From contig CM060317.1 of assembly GCA_030674155.1 (NCBI GenBank), forward strand, positions 37,985,295 through 38,049,294: DNA of 64,000 nucleotides, written 5' to 3'. Of the stretch, positions 33,691 to 44,744 are shown piece by piece (position 1 is the stretch's first letter; each line of letters begins with the position of its first letter). The translations under genes and the position numbers were made by a program. The notes beneath the pieces are model-generated. The model saw only the letters and a list, made by a program, of their open reading frames with translations. It was not told the DNA's origin and ran no database searches. The stretch comes from Stramonita haemastoma. Its lineage: Eukaryota; Mollusca; Gastropoda; Neogastropoda; Muricidae.

Positions 33691-34605
33691 CAATAGAACC
33701 CAAAGCAATTAAAAAGCAGAAAGAGTGTGTGTGTGTGGTGGGGGTTACCTCCTGATTGTCCAGGCAACATTGGTAGGTTTAATTCCCTACTATATTCTTC
33801 ATGTTGAAATGAGGCTACCTTAATGGTGGGGAAAAAAAAACTAGTCCCACACACAAAAATCTCATCACTGGTAAACCTCACAGCCCTAGCTGAGGAACAA
33901 CAACAAAAAAGCATCCCAAAACAAATTTAAAAAATGGATCATGCCAATATGATTTATACAGTTCCTGTATGGAACAACTAATTATGGTTATCAAAGTGCA
34001 ATATTTGTTCTCTGAAAAATAAATTTTCAAGTTAGTTTCCTTTTTCTTGGGTATTTTTTCAGAAGCGTTGGATTTATAAAAGCATGACAGTCATTGAGAC
34101 AAACTGAAACACAATTTCAAACAGTTTGGTTCTCATGTCAGCATGTAGTGTACCTATGTCAAACCAAATGAAAGAGAATAATTTCATTCACAATGAAGAA
34201 AGAGCTCTTTTACATGGTGTATTTTCCCAGAACCAACAGAAACCAACATGCAGACATTTTTCAGTTGTTGATTCAGAAAAAATGTGTAATCAGCTGACAG
34301 GTTAAAGAGGATTGAAGGATTAAAGAATTTCCATTCACAGTAACTGCTAGTTGTAAAATAAAAGAGCATTCCTATTCATAAACTCACTGACCAGAACAAC
34401 TTCCTTTCTACGGCTATAATCATAATTATATGCTTTAAGCAATAAATGCATCTGTTCCTTATGCTTTTTTTCCCCATCTTTTGCTGATGACAGTACTTAA
34501 CATTAATGCATTTAAAGTTCCTTTTCAGGAAAGACCAAAAATATTAGACATCCAGTGGCAATGTCTAAAAACCTCAGTTGTCAATTGATTATATATTACA
34601 TATAT

Positions 34606-34607
<2 letters not shown>

Positions 34608-34664
<57 letters not shown>
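34608..34664. repeat. CT microsatellite, left flank of the 34.7-kb element
   Basis: 57 bases of TC ending exactly where GGGGGGCGGTCACG begins. Confidence 0.95.
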
Positions 34665-34666
<2 letters not shown>

Positions 34667-35894
34667 GGGGCGGTCACGAGAAGTGAAGCGGACAGGGCGT
34701 ACATTTTCTGTGAGCAGCAGTAAAACTAGAAATTCAGTCAAAAATGCCAGTTACTGGACTTCCAGCGGCTGTGGAGAGGACCTTAGGCGCCCTGCTTACT
34801 GACAATGCAGTTTCCAGCTGGAAAGTGGCAGGAGAAGGGGACAGCGTGGTTTTTGTCTTGCGACTGAAACCAGTGGACACAACAGTGTCAACCAACATGG
34901 CGGATCCAACAGTGAATCGCAGCACACAAGCACAGTACTACAGGAAAAAATCGTTTTCTCAAAGACGACGAGATGTTGAGCGCTCTCGAAAGCATAAAGA
35001 GAAGCAGGCAAGTGTTGTGTGTGAAAGTGACTGTGTCCTCAGTGCCTCGAGTCTGCCTGACAGTGGAGTAGAACAGGGGAATACAGCATGTGTAGATACA
35101 CATGGAATAGACCTACCAACAACACACACACAGGACATCAACACAAAAACATCAGTTAAGTTGCCATCATCGGTTGATTTAGAACCTCCCTGTATGTCTG
35201 ATTGTAGGGACTGTGCTGATATGTGTGTTTTGCAGCCTGAGGTGAACGATGATAATATTGTTGGTCCATTCAACACAAGAAATGTCAAACAGTACGTGGC
35301 TACTCTAACTGATAGATCCGTACAGAAAAGGCTAAGAGACAGACAAAGAAATACACACTTTAGAAAATCCGTGCTACATCATTCAGACGGTGAAGATATT
35401 GTGACGTGTGAGTCAGACGACATTGTGATCCAGTGCGCATGCCAACCAGACACTGAGCCAGTATGTGTATACTGGTTTGTCAAACAGCAAGAGAAAAACA
35501 TGCTAAAAGAGGAACGTGTCAAACTCGCCAGTTTGCGGAATGGGAAGCGAATCCAGAACACACTACACACGGAGACCCTATCGTGTGCTTCAAGGGACTT
35601 AGCGACACTTAGAGAACTATTACAGCGGTTTCTTGGCTAGGCCTAGCCTAGACCTAAGGGTGTGTTTGTGACAAAGGCTGGACGAAAGAAAGGCTCGGAA
35701 TGCCGTAACATATCTGGACAGTAAAGAGTTTCGTGTCTCAATGTACATTACTAATCAATGCTGTGGTTTCCATGGCTTGGAGTAGCGTCGTGTGTCAGCT
35801 TAAAGCAATTTTCGTTATCGTTATTCGGCAACCCCCTTCATGTATGGGCCAATGGCCTTTTTTCATGAATAAACCATTCGAGTTCGAGTTCGAG

Positions 35895-35898
<4 letters not shown>
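34665..35898 (+). mobile_element. Candidate non-autonomous retroposed element carrying a 298-codon ORF
   Basis: A 1.2-kb unit sits between a TC tract on the left (34608-34664) and a CT tract on the right (35896-35915). The 5' edge is GGGGGGCGGTCACGAGAAG. The 3' end has ATGAATAAACCATTC and then a short tandem repeat TTCGAGTTCGAGTTCGAG, like the repeated tails of many LINEs. It is intronless and antisense within a USP intron. Insertion into a CT microsatellite with target duplication explains the matching flanks. A processed gene copy is the alternative. Confidence 0.5.
34744..35640 (+). CDS. Intronless 298-aa protein, unrecognised family
   Basis: An uninterrupted frame runs from ATG (34744, context TCAAAAATGC) to TAG. 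The N-terminus (about 1-45) is VERTLGALLTDNAVSSWKVA, then EGDSVVFVLRLKPVD, a compact alpha/beta-looking piece. A basic segment QAQYYRKKSFSQRRRDVERS followed by RKHKEK (about 60-85) may bind nucleic acid. The middle is Ser/Thr/Asp-rich and probably disordered. Near 165-190 is NTRNVKQYVATLTDRSVQKR. The C-terminus (about 220-250) has several cysteines (CESDD, CACQPD, VCVYWFV) and a final helix. I recall broadly similar N-terminal/basic patterns among multicopy molluscan ORFs but cannot name a family. It lies opposite to the USP40-like gene inside one of its introns. Confidence 0.75.
   Translation: MPVTGLPAAVERTLGALLTDNAVSSWKVAGEGDSVVFVLRLKPVDTTVSTNMADPTVNRSTQAQYYRKKSFSQRRRDVERSRKHKEKQASVVCESDCVLSASSLPDSGVEQGNTACVDTHGIDLPTTHTQDINTKTSVKLPSSVDLEPPCMSDCRDCADMCVLQPEVNDDNIVGPFNTRNVKQYVATLTDRSVQKRLRDRQRNTHFRKSVLHHSDGEDIVTCESDDIVIQCACQPDTEPVCVYWFVKQQEKNMLKEERVKLASLRNGKRIQNTLHTETLSCASRDLATLRELLQRFLG

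Positions 35899-35925
<27 letters not shown>
35893..35925. repeat. CT microsatellite, right flank of the 34.7-kb element
   Basis: CT repeats follow GAGTT and pass into TATATATATA. Confidence 0.9.
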
Positions 35926-35929
<4 letters not shown>

Positions 35930-36755
35930 GGTACAGGCTATATGATCTCCCTTGTATCCTTTTTTTATTTTTTAAAAAAAGGATCACACAACATAAGACA
36001 CAAAGGTATTTTCTATTTAAAAATATATGTATATGTATGGTTACATACACACATACTTTTTTTTTTTACAACATTTATTTCAGAATATTTTCCTTCTCTT
36101 TCTATTTCCTCTCTCGCTGGCAGCGGTGATATGCCTCAACAATATCTACCTATTCTTAGGGCTGCCGTAGACACTTCAAAATTAGGCCTATGGGAAGTGT
36201 CTTGCTGTTGGGTACCACAGAGGTCAAGTTAGGTTTAGATGACTGTTAAGACCTGTAAAAAGAGCTCCACTGAGAGCTGAAACTTGAGCTCAGGCCAAAG
36301 ACATTAGGCCTATGATCTACACTAAATAATTACTCAGATGTTGCCTAGAAGATTTTTATTTCTTTCTGAATCTTTAACAACAATCCATTTTTATAATAAA
36401 ATGAACTTATAACTGGTTAGCTGCATTTGCTTTCCTTCCTTTGTCATCTAAATAACATACACATTATATATATATGTTTATATATGTATTATGCTTTAGA
36501 GGCAGCTTGGTATTTGAGTCTCCAAAGTGACATATCTCTATCTATCTCTATCAATTCCTTAGTCTGGCAACTGTGGGTGCACACCTGAAGACTTGACAAT
36601 CAGTTCCCTGCATTCCTCTCTCTGTTCTGCCTTTCTCAAAATTTTGTTGAGTTACATATCTACCTGTTCAAAACAGGTGCACAGCCAAATTCTGATCTAT
36701 ACTATGTACTTATCATACCTGTGCTGCTAGCAAGGAAAGAATCAATACAAAGCAA
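35926..36755. other. USP intron, no feature seen
   Basis: AT-rich, no coding frame with splice context recognised. Confidence 0.4.
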
Positions 36756-36760
36756 CTCAC

Positions 36761-36799
36761 CTCTGTCCGAGTGGTGTTGCAACACCCTTCACAAAGTGT
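36761..36799 (-). CDS. USP40-like deubiquitinase, micro-exon with first finger C-x2-C
   Basis: 13 codons, acceptor CTGTCCACAG, donor GAG|GTGAGT, phase 0. It reads TLCEGCCNTTRTE. C-x2-C here is the first half of the USP fingers zinc site, and T-L-C-x-x-C plus S/T-x-R-x-E is the usual surrounding pattern. It joins 33.3 kb in phase. Confidence 0.75.
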
Positions 36800-37019
36800 C
36801 TGTGGACAGAAAAACATCAGGGTTGAATGATACACAAGTAATACAGAGCATGGTGTTCATGTGATGAAAATGGAAGGTGGAGACAGTGACACACCACAGG
36901 ATTTAGAGCAATAAAGAGTAAAACAGAACCAAACGAGCAAAAAGGGAAGGTAAAGGTTTAAAAAATGAACCACACAGCATTTAATTTTTTTTTTATCGAG
37001 ATTAATTTCACAAAAAATA

Positions 37020-37920
37020 TTTAGATACATCTTTCTGTAGCTAGCATCATTTCAGATTATAGATACAAGAAACATACACATATCTTTCTGTAGCTAGCAT
37101 CATTTCAGATTATAGATACAAGAAACATACACGTATCTTTCTGTAGCTAGCATCATTTCAGATTATAGATACAAGAAACATACACCTTTCTGTAGCTAGC
37201 ATTATTTCAGATTATAGATACAAGAAACATACATCTTTCTGTAGCTAGCATCATTTCAGATTATAGATACAAAAAACATACATCTTTCTGTAGCTAGCAT
37301 CATTTCAGATTATAGATACAAGGAACATACATCTTTCTGTAGCTAGCATCATTTCAGATTATAGATACAAGAAACATACATCTTTCTGTAGCTAGCATCA
37401 TTTCAGATTATAGATACAAGAAACATACATCTTTCTGTAGCTAGCATCATTTCAGATTATAGATACAAGGAACATACATCTTTCTGTGGCTAGCATCATT
37501 TCAGATTATAGATACAAGGAACATACATCTTTCTGTGGCTAGCATCATTTCAGATTATAGATACAAGAACATCACTATCTTTCTGTAGCTAGCATCATTT
37601 CAGATTATAGATACAAGAACATACATCTTTCTGTGCTAGCATATTCAGATTATAGATACAAGGAACATACATCTTTCTGTGGCTAGCATCATTTCAGATT
37701 ATAGATACAAGAAACATACATCTTTCTGTAGCTAGCATCATTTCAGATTATAGATACAAGGAACATACATCTTTCTGTGGCTAGCATCATTTCAGATTAT
37801 AGATACAAGAAACAACATACATCTTTCTGTAGCTAGCATCATTTCAGATTATAGATACAAGGAACATACATCTTTCTGTAGCTAGCATCATTTCAGATTA
37901 TAGATACAAGGAACATACAT
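37020..37920. repeat. 49-bp minisatellite, about 18 copies
   Basis: The unit is CTTTCTGTAGCTAGCATCAT plus TTCAGATTATAGATACAAGA plus AACATACAT. The first copies are 57 bp (ACACATAT extension). One copy near 37,630 has lost several bases. It lies in a USP intron. Confidence 0.95.
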
Positions 37921-38072
37921 CTTTTTCCCCTCAATCATTTCAAAGCTTCAAAATCCGAAAGAATGAATACATGTTTCTTTACTGTGGATCTTTGACTTGA
38001 TGAAAGAAACACTTCGCTGGTCACATGTGTTCAGATTCATCAGTCGTAAATCAAGTTTTCACCCAAAGTTCA

Positions 38073-38141
38073 ATATGGAGCTGGACAAAGTAGGCAGTTC
38101 AAGATGCTGAACTCTCGTGATGAATCCTGCTGTTCTGTCAC
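38073..38141 (-). CDS. Possible decayed USP exon (Gln-Asp box region)
   Basis: After acceptor TTGATTTGCAG a frame reads VTEQQDSSREFSILNCLL and soon meets TGA. QQD...REF..IL loosely resembles the Q-x-D-x-x-E(L/F) Asp-Gln box of USPs that should lie between 36.8 and 39.6 kb. No donor was found and the frame is broken. Low confidence. Confidence 0.25.
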
Positions 38142-38252
38142 CTGCAAATCAATACATGTATCAAAGGTATTAAATCAAAAGAGCTGGAAAGAGGAGAAGA
38201 GTGAAAGGAGAGTCTGACTGCAAGATAAACATGTCAAAAGGATATAAGATAG

Positions 38253-38257
38253 AGAGG

Positions 38258-38289
<32 letters not shown>

Positions 38290-38297
38290 GAGAGGAG

Positions 38298-38339
<42 letters not shown>
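38253..38339. repeat. GA microsatellite
   Basis: GA with AGGAG slips, followed by a short TG run. Confidence 0.95.
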
Positions 38340-38342
<3 letters not shown>

Positions 38343-38595
38343 GTGTGTGTGTGAGTGTGCATGTGTGCTCAGTGTTGATATCTATCATGAATAAAGCCTT
38401 TTTTTACCCCATGACCAAAACTAGTTTGTGCCATATCAACATTATACATTCTAATGGTAAAGGGAAATTCTGCACTTTTCTCATTTGACATAAAATTAAA
38501 GCCCCTGTTCAAAACCAGATCAAATAATCATACGAGTTTGAAGAGGACTCACAAGAACATAACGTAAGGTCAGAAAAAAAAAAACCACCAGTCAC

Positions 38596-38643
38596 CTGTT
38601 GTAGGTTTCTTGCTGTCAAGAACTCAAAAGCTGTGTTATTAGC
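38596..38643 (-). CDS. Possible 16-codon USP exon
   Basis: Good splice signals (CTGTTATAG before, CAG|GTGACT after) bracket 48 bases in phase 0 reading ANNTAFEFLTARNLQQ. Phase and position fit between the exons at 39.6 and 36.8 kb, but the peptide has no clear USP counterpart. Confidence 0.25.
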
Positions 38644-38837
38644 CTATAACAGAGAGTCGAATTCCCTCTCTTCCATCCTTTTCTTTGTTTCTGCATTGTT
38701 CCTTTTCTTCCTGCCCCCTTGTCTGTTTTCTTCCTTCTTCACCCATTCTCCTGCCTTTTCATTCCAAAAAGATTTAAAAGATAACGATTCTCTTCCACGC
38801 CAAGTCAGATGCGCTGGGCCTGACTGGTCAGGGCCTA

Positions 38838-39164
38838 ACAGCAGGGCAACGAAATCTCACCATTAAGTAGCACACAATGAAGTTTTTAACAGCAGGGCAA
38901 CGCAATCTCACCCATTAGAGTAGACACACAATGAAAGTTTTTAACAGCAGGGCAACGCAATCTCACCCATTAGAGTAGACACACAATGAAGTTTTTAACA
39001 GCAGGACAACGCAATCTCACCCATTAGAGTAGACACACAATGATAGTTTTTAACAGCAGGGCAACGCAATCTCACCCATTAGAGTAGACACACAATGATA
39101 GTTTTTAACAGCAGGGCAACGCAATCTCACCCATTAGAGTAGACACACAATGATAGTTTTTGTC
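38838..39164. repeat. 55-bp minisatellite, about 6 copies
   Basis: The unit contains AACAGCAGGGCAACGCAATC, TCACCCATTAGAGTAGACAC and ACAATGATAGTTTTT. Confidence 0.95.
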
Positions 39165-39299
39165 AGAACACTCAAAGTAAAGGACAAGTGTACAAAAATC
39201 GTTTTCCTGCATTCTCCTTTCATTTTTCCGGAGCAAAAACAGAAAAATACAGAGGGCGCACAGGTCTGCAAGCTTTTATGACTCAATAGGCTCACTGAC

Positions 39300-39351
39300 C
39301 CCCCACCAACCCCCACCCCCCTCCCTCCACCACCACCACCACCACCCCCAA

Positions 39352-39390
<39 letters not shown>

Positions 39391-39545
39391 CACACAACTA
39401 CAACACACACACACGAAATACACACACACACACACCACACACGCACGCACGCACGCACGCACGCCGCACCACACACACACACACACACCACACACACACA
39501 CACACACGCACACAGACACACAGACACACAGACACACACGCACAC
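39300..39545. repeat. Complex CA/CCA/GCAC microsatellite
   Basis: CCACC runs, CA, CGCA and CAGA repeats in series, ending at the donor side of the USP exon at 39,575-39,681 (donor GTGTGTGT). Confidence 0.9.
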
Positions 39546-39574
39546 TGCCTCACCACAGACACACAGACACACAC

Positions 39575-39681
39575 GTTACTGCTCCATAGTCCACCTAAGC
39601 TGTTGGTCAATGCCACACTGCTCACAGCTTCTGATTTTCCAGCATCAGGGAGGCAAAAAGCCTCTGAAGCTGAACCAGGAT
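39575..39681 (-). CDS. USP40-like deubiquitinase, exon after the Cys box, frame-broken
   Basis: Acceptor CTGAAACAG at 39682. The frame begins ILVQLQRLFASLMLENQ and, after one missing base near 39,627-39,632, continues AVSSVALTNSLGGLWSSN up to GTGTGTGT. L-Q-x-L-F-A-x-L followed by (S/T)-x-x-L-T-x-S-(L/F)-G-W is the USP segment between the Cys box and the Asp-Gln box. The exon joins 41.76 kb in phase 0. The donor merges into a TG tract and is unusual. Confidence 0.65.
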
Positions 39682-39780
39682 CTGTTTCAGTGAAAGAAAA
39701 TGATATGGGTGGAAGATACAGAGAACAGGATTAGTTTGCTGTCAGTGATTACAAATTGGATGCTCAATTATCATTACATT

Positions 39781-40200
39781 GATAACAATAATAACAATGA
39801 TAATAATAATTTAAAAAATAATAATAATACGTCATCTTTTGTATTTGACATTTCAAAATAAAAGCGCCATAAATAAGTCTGACACAACACAAAACAACAA
39901 CACCTGCAAAATAAAAAGAATACATGTCTTATGGTGAATAGTCTCTCTCAACAGAGAGAAAACACTGAACACTGAAATCGCACTTCGGCTTGGCCAACAA
40001 TAATAATAATAATAATGATAAAAATAATAATACTACATCATCTTTTTTATTTGACATTTCAAAATAAAAGCGCCACAAATAAGTCTGACACGACACAAAA
40101 CAACAACACCTGCAAAATAAAAAGAATACATGTCTTATGGTGAATAGTCTCTCTCAACAGAGAGAAAACACTGAACACTGAAATCGCACTTCGGCCTTTT
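39781..40200. repeat. Tandem duplication of about 205 bp
   Basis: Two copies of a unit with ATCATCTTTT(G/T)TATTTGACA, AAAAGCGCCA, GACAC(A/G)ACACAAAACAAC and ACTGAAATCGCACTTCGGC, joined through AAT-rich stretches. About 95% identical by eye. Confidence 0.9.
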
Positions 40201-40314
40201 GCCACAATACAATTCAAAGGGAAGAAGAAAGCAAAGAAAATGAAGTATAGCTACACCTAATCATTGATAAAAATTTGCCATAATTATACACCTTGGCAAG
40301 TACCCAAAACTCGA

Positions 40315-40536
40315 CAGAGAGAGAGAGAGGAGAGAGAGAGGAGAGAGAGGAGAGAGAGAGAGGGGAGAGGAGAGAGAGGAGAGAGAGAGAGAGGGGGGGG
40401 GGGGGGGAGGAGAAAGTGGTGTGCGTGTGTGTGTGTGTGTGTAGCTTTAGACAATAATGGGATAGTTTGATGGGAACTATCTTCATGTCGAAACTCTTCA
40501 TGTCAAAACCATAATATGACAATAAATAATATTCTC

Positions 40537-40610
<74 letters not shown>

Positions 40611-40612
40611 TG
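40315..40612. repeat. GA, G and TG microsatellites
   Basis: GA with GGAGAG slips (40315-40393), G15 (40394-40408), TG (40422-40442) and TG (40540-40612). Confidence 0.95.
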
Positions 40613-41127
40613 TGAGCAACTACACAATACAACTACCATTTTTCCCAATATCTTTTTTAAACACACACACACAAAAAAGTGTTCACTACCATGGTACAAA
40701 GAATTGACCTCAAACAACTGAACTACTTCTAACTGAACTTATCTCTTGAGGGAGTTCCTGACAGTCCTCTTTTGCCAAAGTAAACCTACCATTTCTTGTC
40801 AACACTTCGCCTGATACCTGTATACGTGATAGATGTTATATATAAGCCTATCTTTTTTAATACTTTCCCATTTAGGAGAGGGGGAGGGGAGATAATAGCA
40901 AAAATTATATTACCTATGGCATGAGAAGTAAAGGACTTTTCATGTCTGCTTTGGAAGATGTCAAAAAGAAGTTTGCGCATGTTGAGTGAGAGGGAGAGTC
41001 ATAAAAAAGTGGAGGAATAACCTGAATTCCTCTATGAGATAAAAAAAAAAGTATTTGAATTTGAATTTGAACCCCTGATTATCGACATTAGGTAAGCTGC
41101 ATATATGTAAATCACAAAAATACTGCA

Positions 41128-41245
41128 CAGCAATTAACTGTGCAAGGTCTTACTTAGCCCCTAAACGTTATGACTATCAAACATACTGTACAGCAATTAA
41201 CTGTGCATGGTCTTACTTAGCCCCTAAACGTTATGACTATCAAAA
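41128..41245. repeat. 63-bp tandem duplication
   Basis: CAGCAATTAACTGTGCA begins at 41128 and 41191, with GGTCTTACTTAGCCCCTAAA in both. Flanks 40,613-41,127 and 41,246-41,758 have no supported gene; TTTGAATTTGAATTTGAA at 41,054 looks like a retroposon tail. Confidence 0.9.
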
Positions 41246-41758
41246 GTTGCACAACTTGCAAACGAGTTAGAGCCGACATTTGTTGGTTGAACCAGCTTGC
41301 AATGGAGGCATGATAGGCAGGAAGTGGATGATTCCACAAAGTAATTCAGCCACATAGTCTGGTTTTGTTTGCTGGTAAACAGAAGAGGGCTTAACAGCAA
41401 CATCCACCAAAGACATTGGACTAGATAAACTTTCATCTCAATTTTTGGTTTTTTTTTCTTCCAATGTTGCCAAATCAAGCATTCTGTGAAACATGTAAGG
41501 GCATATAAAAAAAATACCCAACCAACCCCACACTGATATGACTGCAGCTCAAAGAACGAGTGTTAACTGCTCAAATTCTGCAACCAAAAACTGCCTGCTG
41601 TTGCTTGGAAATAGCACAAACAGAATCTAAACCAAAGAGAAAAATGTCACAGACAATTTGTTTTTCAAGGCCTTTCAAAAACACCTGGCTGTGTCTCACT
41701 AATGAGTTCATTAATCACGTGGATAGACACAAACACAGACAGACAGGCTGGGACTTAC

Positions 41759-41808
41759 TGATTCTTCTCCTCCCCAAAGCTCACATAGGTCCACTTGAAA
41801 AATGGCCT
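41759..41808 (-). CDS. USP40-like deubiquitinase, short exon after the Cys box
   Basis: Acceptor TTTTTTTCACAG, donor TCA|GTAAGT, 50 bases. Its first two bases complete the Glu codon left open by the upstream exon. It reads AIFQVDLCELWGGEES, matching the acidic loop after the Cys box (F-R-x-A-(L/I)-F ... E-(E)-L). Confidence 0.8.
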
Positions 41809-42640
41809 CTGTGAAAAAAAACAACACACACCATGAAAACATCATCAATCCACAAAAACTACTCAGTTTAACACCCTTTACATAAAAATGAAACAAAACA
41901 AAAGAAACCACACGCCATCAAGAAAAGCAATAAGGAATCTCCGGTATTATCAAATAACATTTTTTTGTACATATTAGCTATCATCTTTTGATCCCAGAAC
42001 ACAAGGCACACAGACTGACAAGAAGTTTATTTTCTCCTGTTTGTATTAGGGGTTTTTGTCAACATGTACTTAAAGCATATATACATTCTTTCTCTTTTTA
42101 TCAATGTCTTTCGATGGCAGCTTAAAAAGGCCACAGGAATAACAAATATTCCTGTGAATGCATTGACTCTTGGAAATTCTGATTCTTCTCTTGCTGTAAG
42201 ATACCACCAAGGGTAAACTTTAAATCACCACCAGGACCTGTGAGGAAGGCTAGCCCAGGAGCCAAAACTAGAGTCAGGTCATGCCAAAGGCATGGTTCTT
42301 CTAAAACGCTGTTTATTGAAAAGTAATATTTCTAGAGTTTTTTTCTTTACTGTAATCTTTGATAAATCATTTTCAAATCGATGGGAGAAGTTGGAAGTGG
42401 TTTCCTACATTTGTTTTCCTCACTACTAGGCCTATTCCCTTATAAACTGTCTTTTGAATAAATATGGCTGAACCAGTAACTATGAAGCAGTCAATAACAA
42501 ACACATTCATCATAAGACAACATCACAATTTGTGAAGAAACTACACATTTTGGGGGGGTCAAATCTGGACACTTTTCGCACTGGCTTACTTTCCAGTCAA
42601 CTTTACTGTCCCTTTCAACTAACATTTTGCAAGAAATTAC
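41809..42640. other. USP intron, no feature seen
   Basis: No supported coding, RNA or repeat feature beyond low-complexity stretches. Confidence 0.4.
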
Positions 42641-42822
42641 CTCTAAACTCTGGCATCAAGCACAGATTTTGTAGTATGGCATTCAGGAAGCAGGTTGCCC
42701 CTGATTAATTATTCCGGCGAACCGGGTTCTCCCTCTTGTTGCTGATGCTTTGCTGGCAACCCTTTTAGAGGTCACCGGGTTGTTGGTGGGCTGCTGCTGC
42801 TGCGGCCTTTTTCTGGGAATTC
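42641..42822 (-). CDS. USP40-like deubiquitinase, catalytic Cys-box exon, frame-broken
   Basis: Acceptor TGTTTCAG at 42823. A basic, Gln-rich N-terminal stretch IPRKRPQQQQPTNNPVTSKR leads to RFAGIINQG. The frame then breaks by one base at the GGGG run (42698-42701). In the next frame TCFLNAILQNLCLMPEFR follows, up to donor G|GTAATT. The Cys in N-x-G-x-T-C-(F/Y)-L-N is the USP nucleophile. Without the missing G the gene would stop a few codons later. Exons in order from 42.8 to 24.0 kb build a USP40-type peptidase that removes ubiquitin. The start codon and 5' exon lie upstream and were not found. Confidence 0.8.
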
Positions 42823-43286
42823 CTGAAACAAACAGTTAAAAACACGTCTCTTTATGTACAGCATTTAAAACAAATCGGTAATGAGAACATTTTCTGGGGC
42901 AAATCACACAGTGACACACACAGAGAACAAAGCATACACACACAGGTTCGCTATCACATGCAGATAATCACCACCACAACTTTTATGACATCACTAAATT
43001 TGCAAAAGTTTACTGAATGACAAAATCTAAAATGTCTTGACACTTTGAATTTACCAGTCGTTGCATTAACCATTAAGTGATCCATTTATCTACCATTTAT
43101 CTGAAAAGACGTCAAGTTTTATGAGTACTTTAAGAATGTTTGACTTCAATCTTGTGGTCCATGCAGTCAATGGGTTTGAAAAATCATCAGCAGCATCTGG
43201 TGAACAGGGTCTAAGGGTGGGGATTTTTAGTTACAATCTCCCAGGTCAGCTTAAAGTTCAGACCTGCTAGTCCCTTTATTCCCTTC

Positions 43287-43291
<5 letters not shown>
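42823..43291. other. Upstream USP intron or intergenic DNA, no feature seen
   Basis: The missing 5' exon of the USP gene may be here or further right, but no splice-bounded frame with a start was recognised. Confidence 0.3.

Positions 43292-43373
<82 letters not shown>
43292..43373. repeat. TG microsatellite
   Basis: 82 bases of perfect TG. Confidence 0.97.
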
Positions 43374-43375
<2 letters not shown>

Positions 43376-44740
43376 CCAGTCTTTTGCTACTGGTGACAAA
43401 ATAGGGGAATTCCATGCAAAGGTTGTTTACCTGAGCCAATTATCTGATGCTGTCTTTATAGAAAACTACACATATTTTCATTCAATATATCGTCCTAGAG
43501 AACATCTGTGTTCTCTGATATATATATCCTTTGAAGGAAACAAACCTTTTCCATTGAACAACCTATAAAAATCCAGATTGGTGTTGGCCATATGGATTCT
43601 TACACAAACACATGTCCATTGCATTTGTCTGTGTTTTTTACTTCTGCAATAAGTTCAAGACTTCATGCGACATAGAGCACATGTACCCATCATAAATATT
43701 CTTTTTTTAAAAGGGGGGGATCATTCCAGAAGAGTAGACCATTGTCTAGAGGTAGGAATGGATGACAAAATTTTAAAAACTCATGCAGATTTTTCAATTT
43801 ATTGTCATGTTTCTATACATCATCCCTAAAGTTGGAATGTGATTCCCTTCGTTGTGGGCATACACAAAATCTCACCATTTGTGAACATAATTATGGGCAC
43901 TAACCCAGGAAAGAAGGAAAAAAAAGTCCTGAGAAAAACGGCGATGGCTTTGGATATAATCTCTTCTATTAAAGTCTATGACCCAGCCTAGTTCTACTTC
44001 ATAAATTATAATCTCTACAGGTCTACAATTTTTTTAAAAAATCCCCAATGAGATAATTATGGCATCTTCACTACAAGAAATTTGGAGAAAGTTTGGATGG
44101 ACCTAACACAATCGCAATTCTATTTTTAAAAGAACCAAAAAAAAACACAAAAAAACTAGTCTATCAGCTAACATGCTGATCGAAGCTTAAAAAAAAAAAA
44201 ATGAATGTGATCAAAATATTTCTTTGTTATAGAAAACAAGTTCTTTCTATAATTATGCACCAGACACTGCACTGAAGTGTAAATGCTCAGAATATTGCTG
44301 TAAATCATCTTCCACTTCACAATTCAATTCACAATACTTTATTCCCAATAAATCTCTTTTGAACTATAGGCCTAGAGAAACAAAAAGCATGCATAGTATT
44401 AGTAATAAATGAATGACGGGTATAAAGAGGAAGAGTATAAAATTTAAAAAAGTACAAGAGACAATAATGATGAAAATGAATTAGACATGGTTAAACACTG
44501 TTAGGGCTGATGCACCCTATATAAATCATTAAATGGCAAATTACTCATGTACTTTTTCAACAACCAAATCAGTTTATGGATGTAATGCCTAGTTGTAGCA
44601 CATAGCTCTTGATTGTGCTGATAGTTGTACCAATTTTGATTAAACATGTCATTAGTTACACACCCCAAAACAAAATAGAACAATTTTTATTTGGCTATGA
44701 ATATGGCACCCCTCTCCTGCATAGGTTTCAGAAGAGTGAC
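43374..44740. other. Unique AT-rich DNA, no gene supported
   Basis: No exon-like frame or known repeat family was recognised. Confidence 0.4.
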
Positions 44741-44744
44741 CCAC

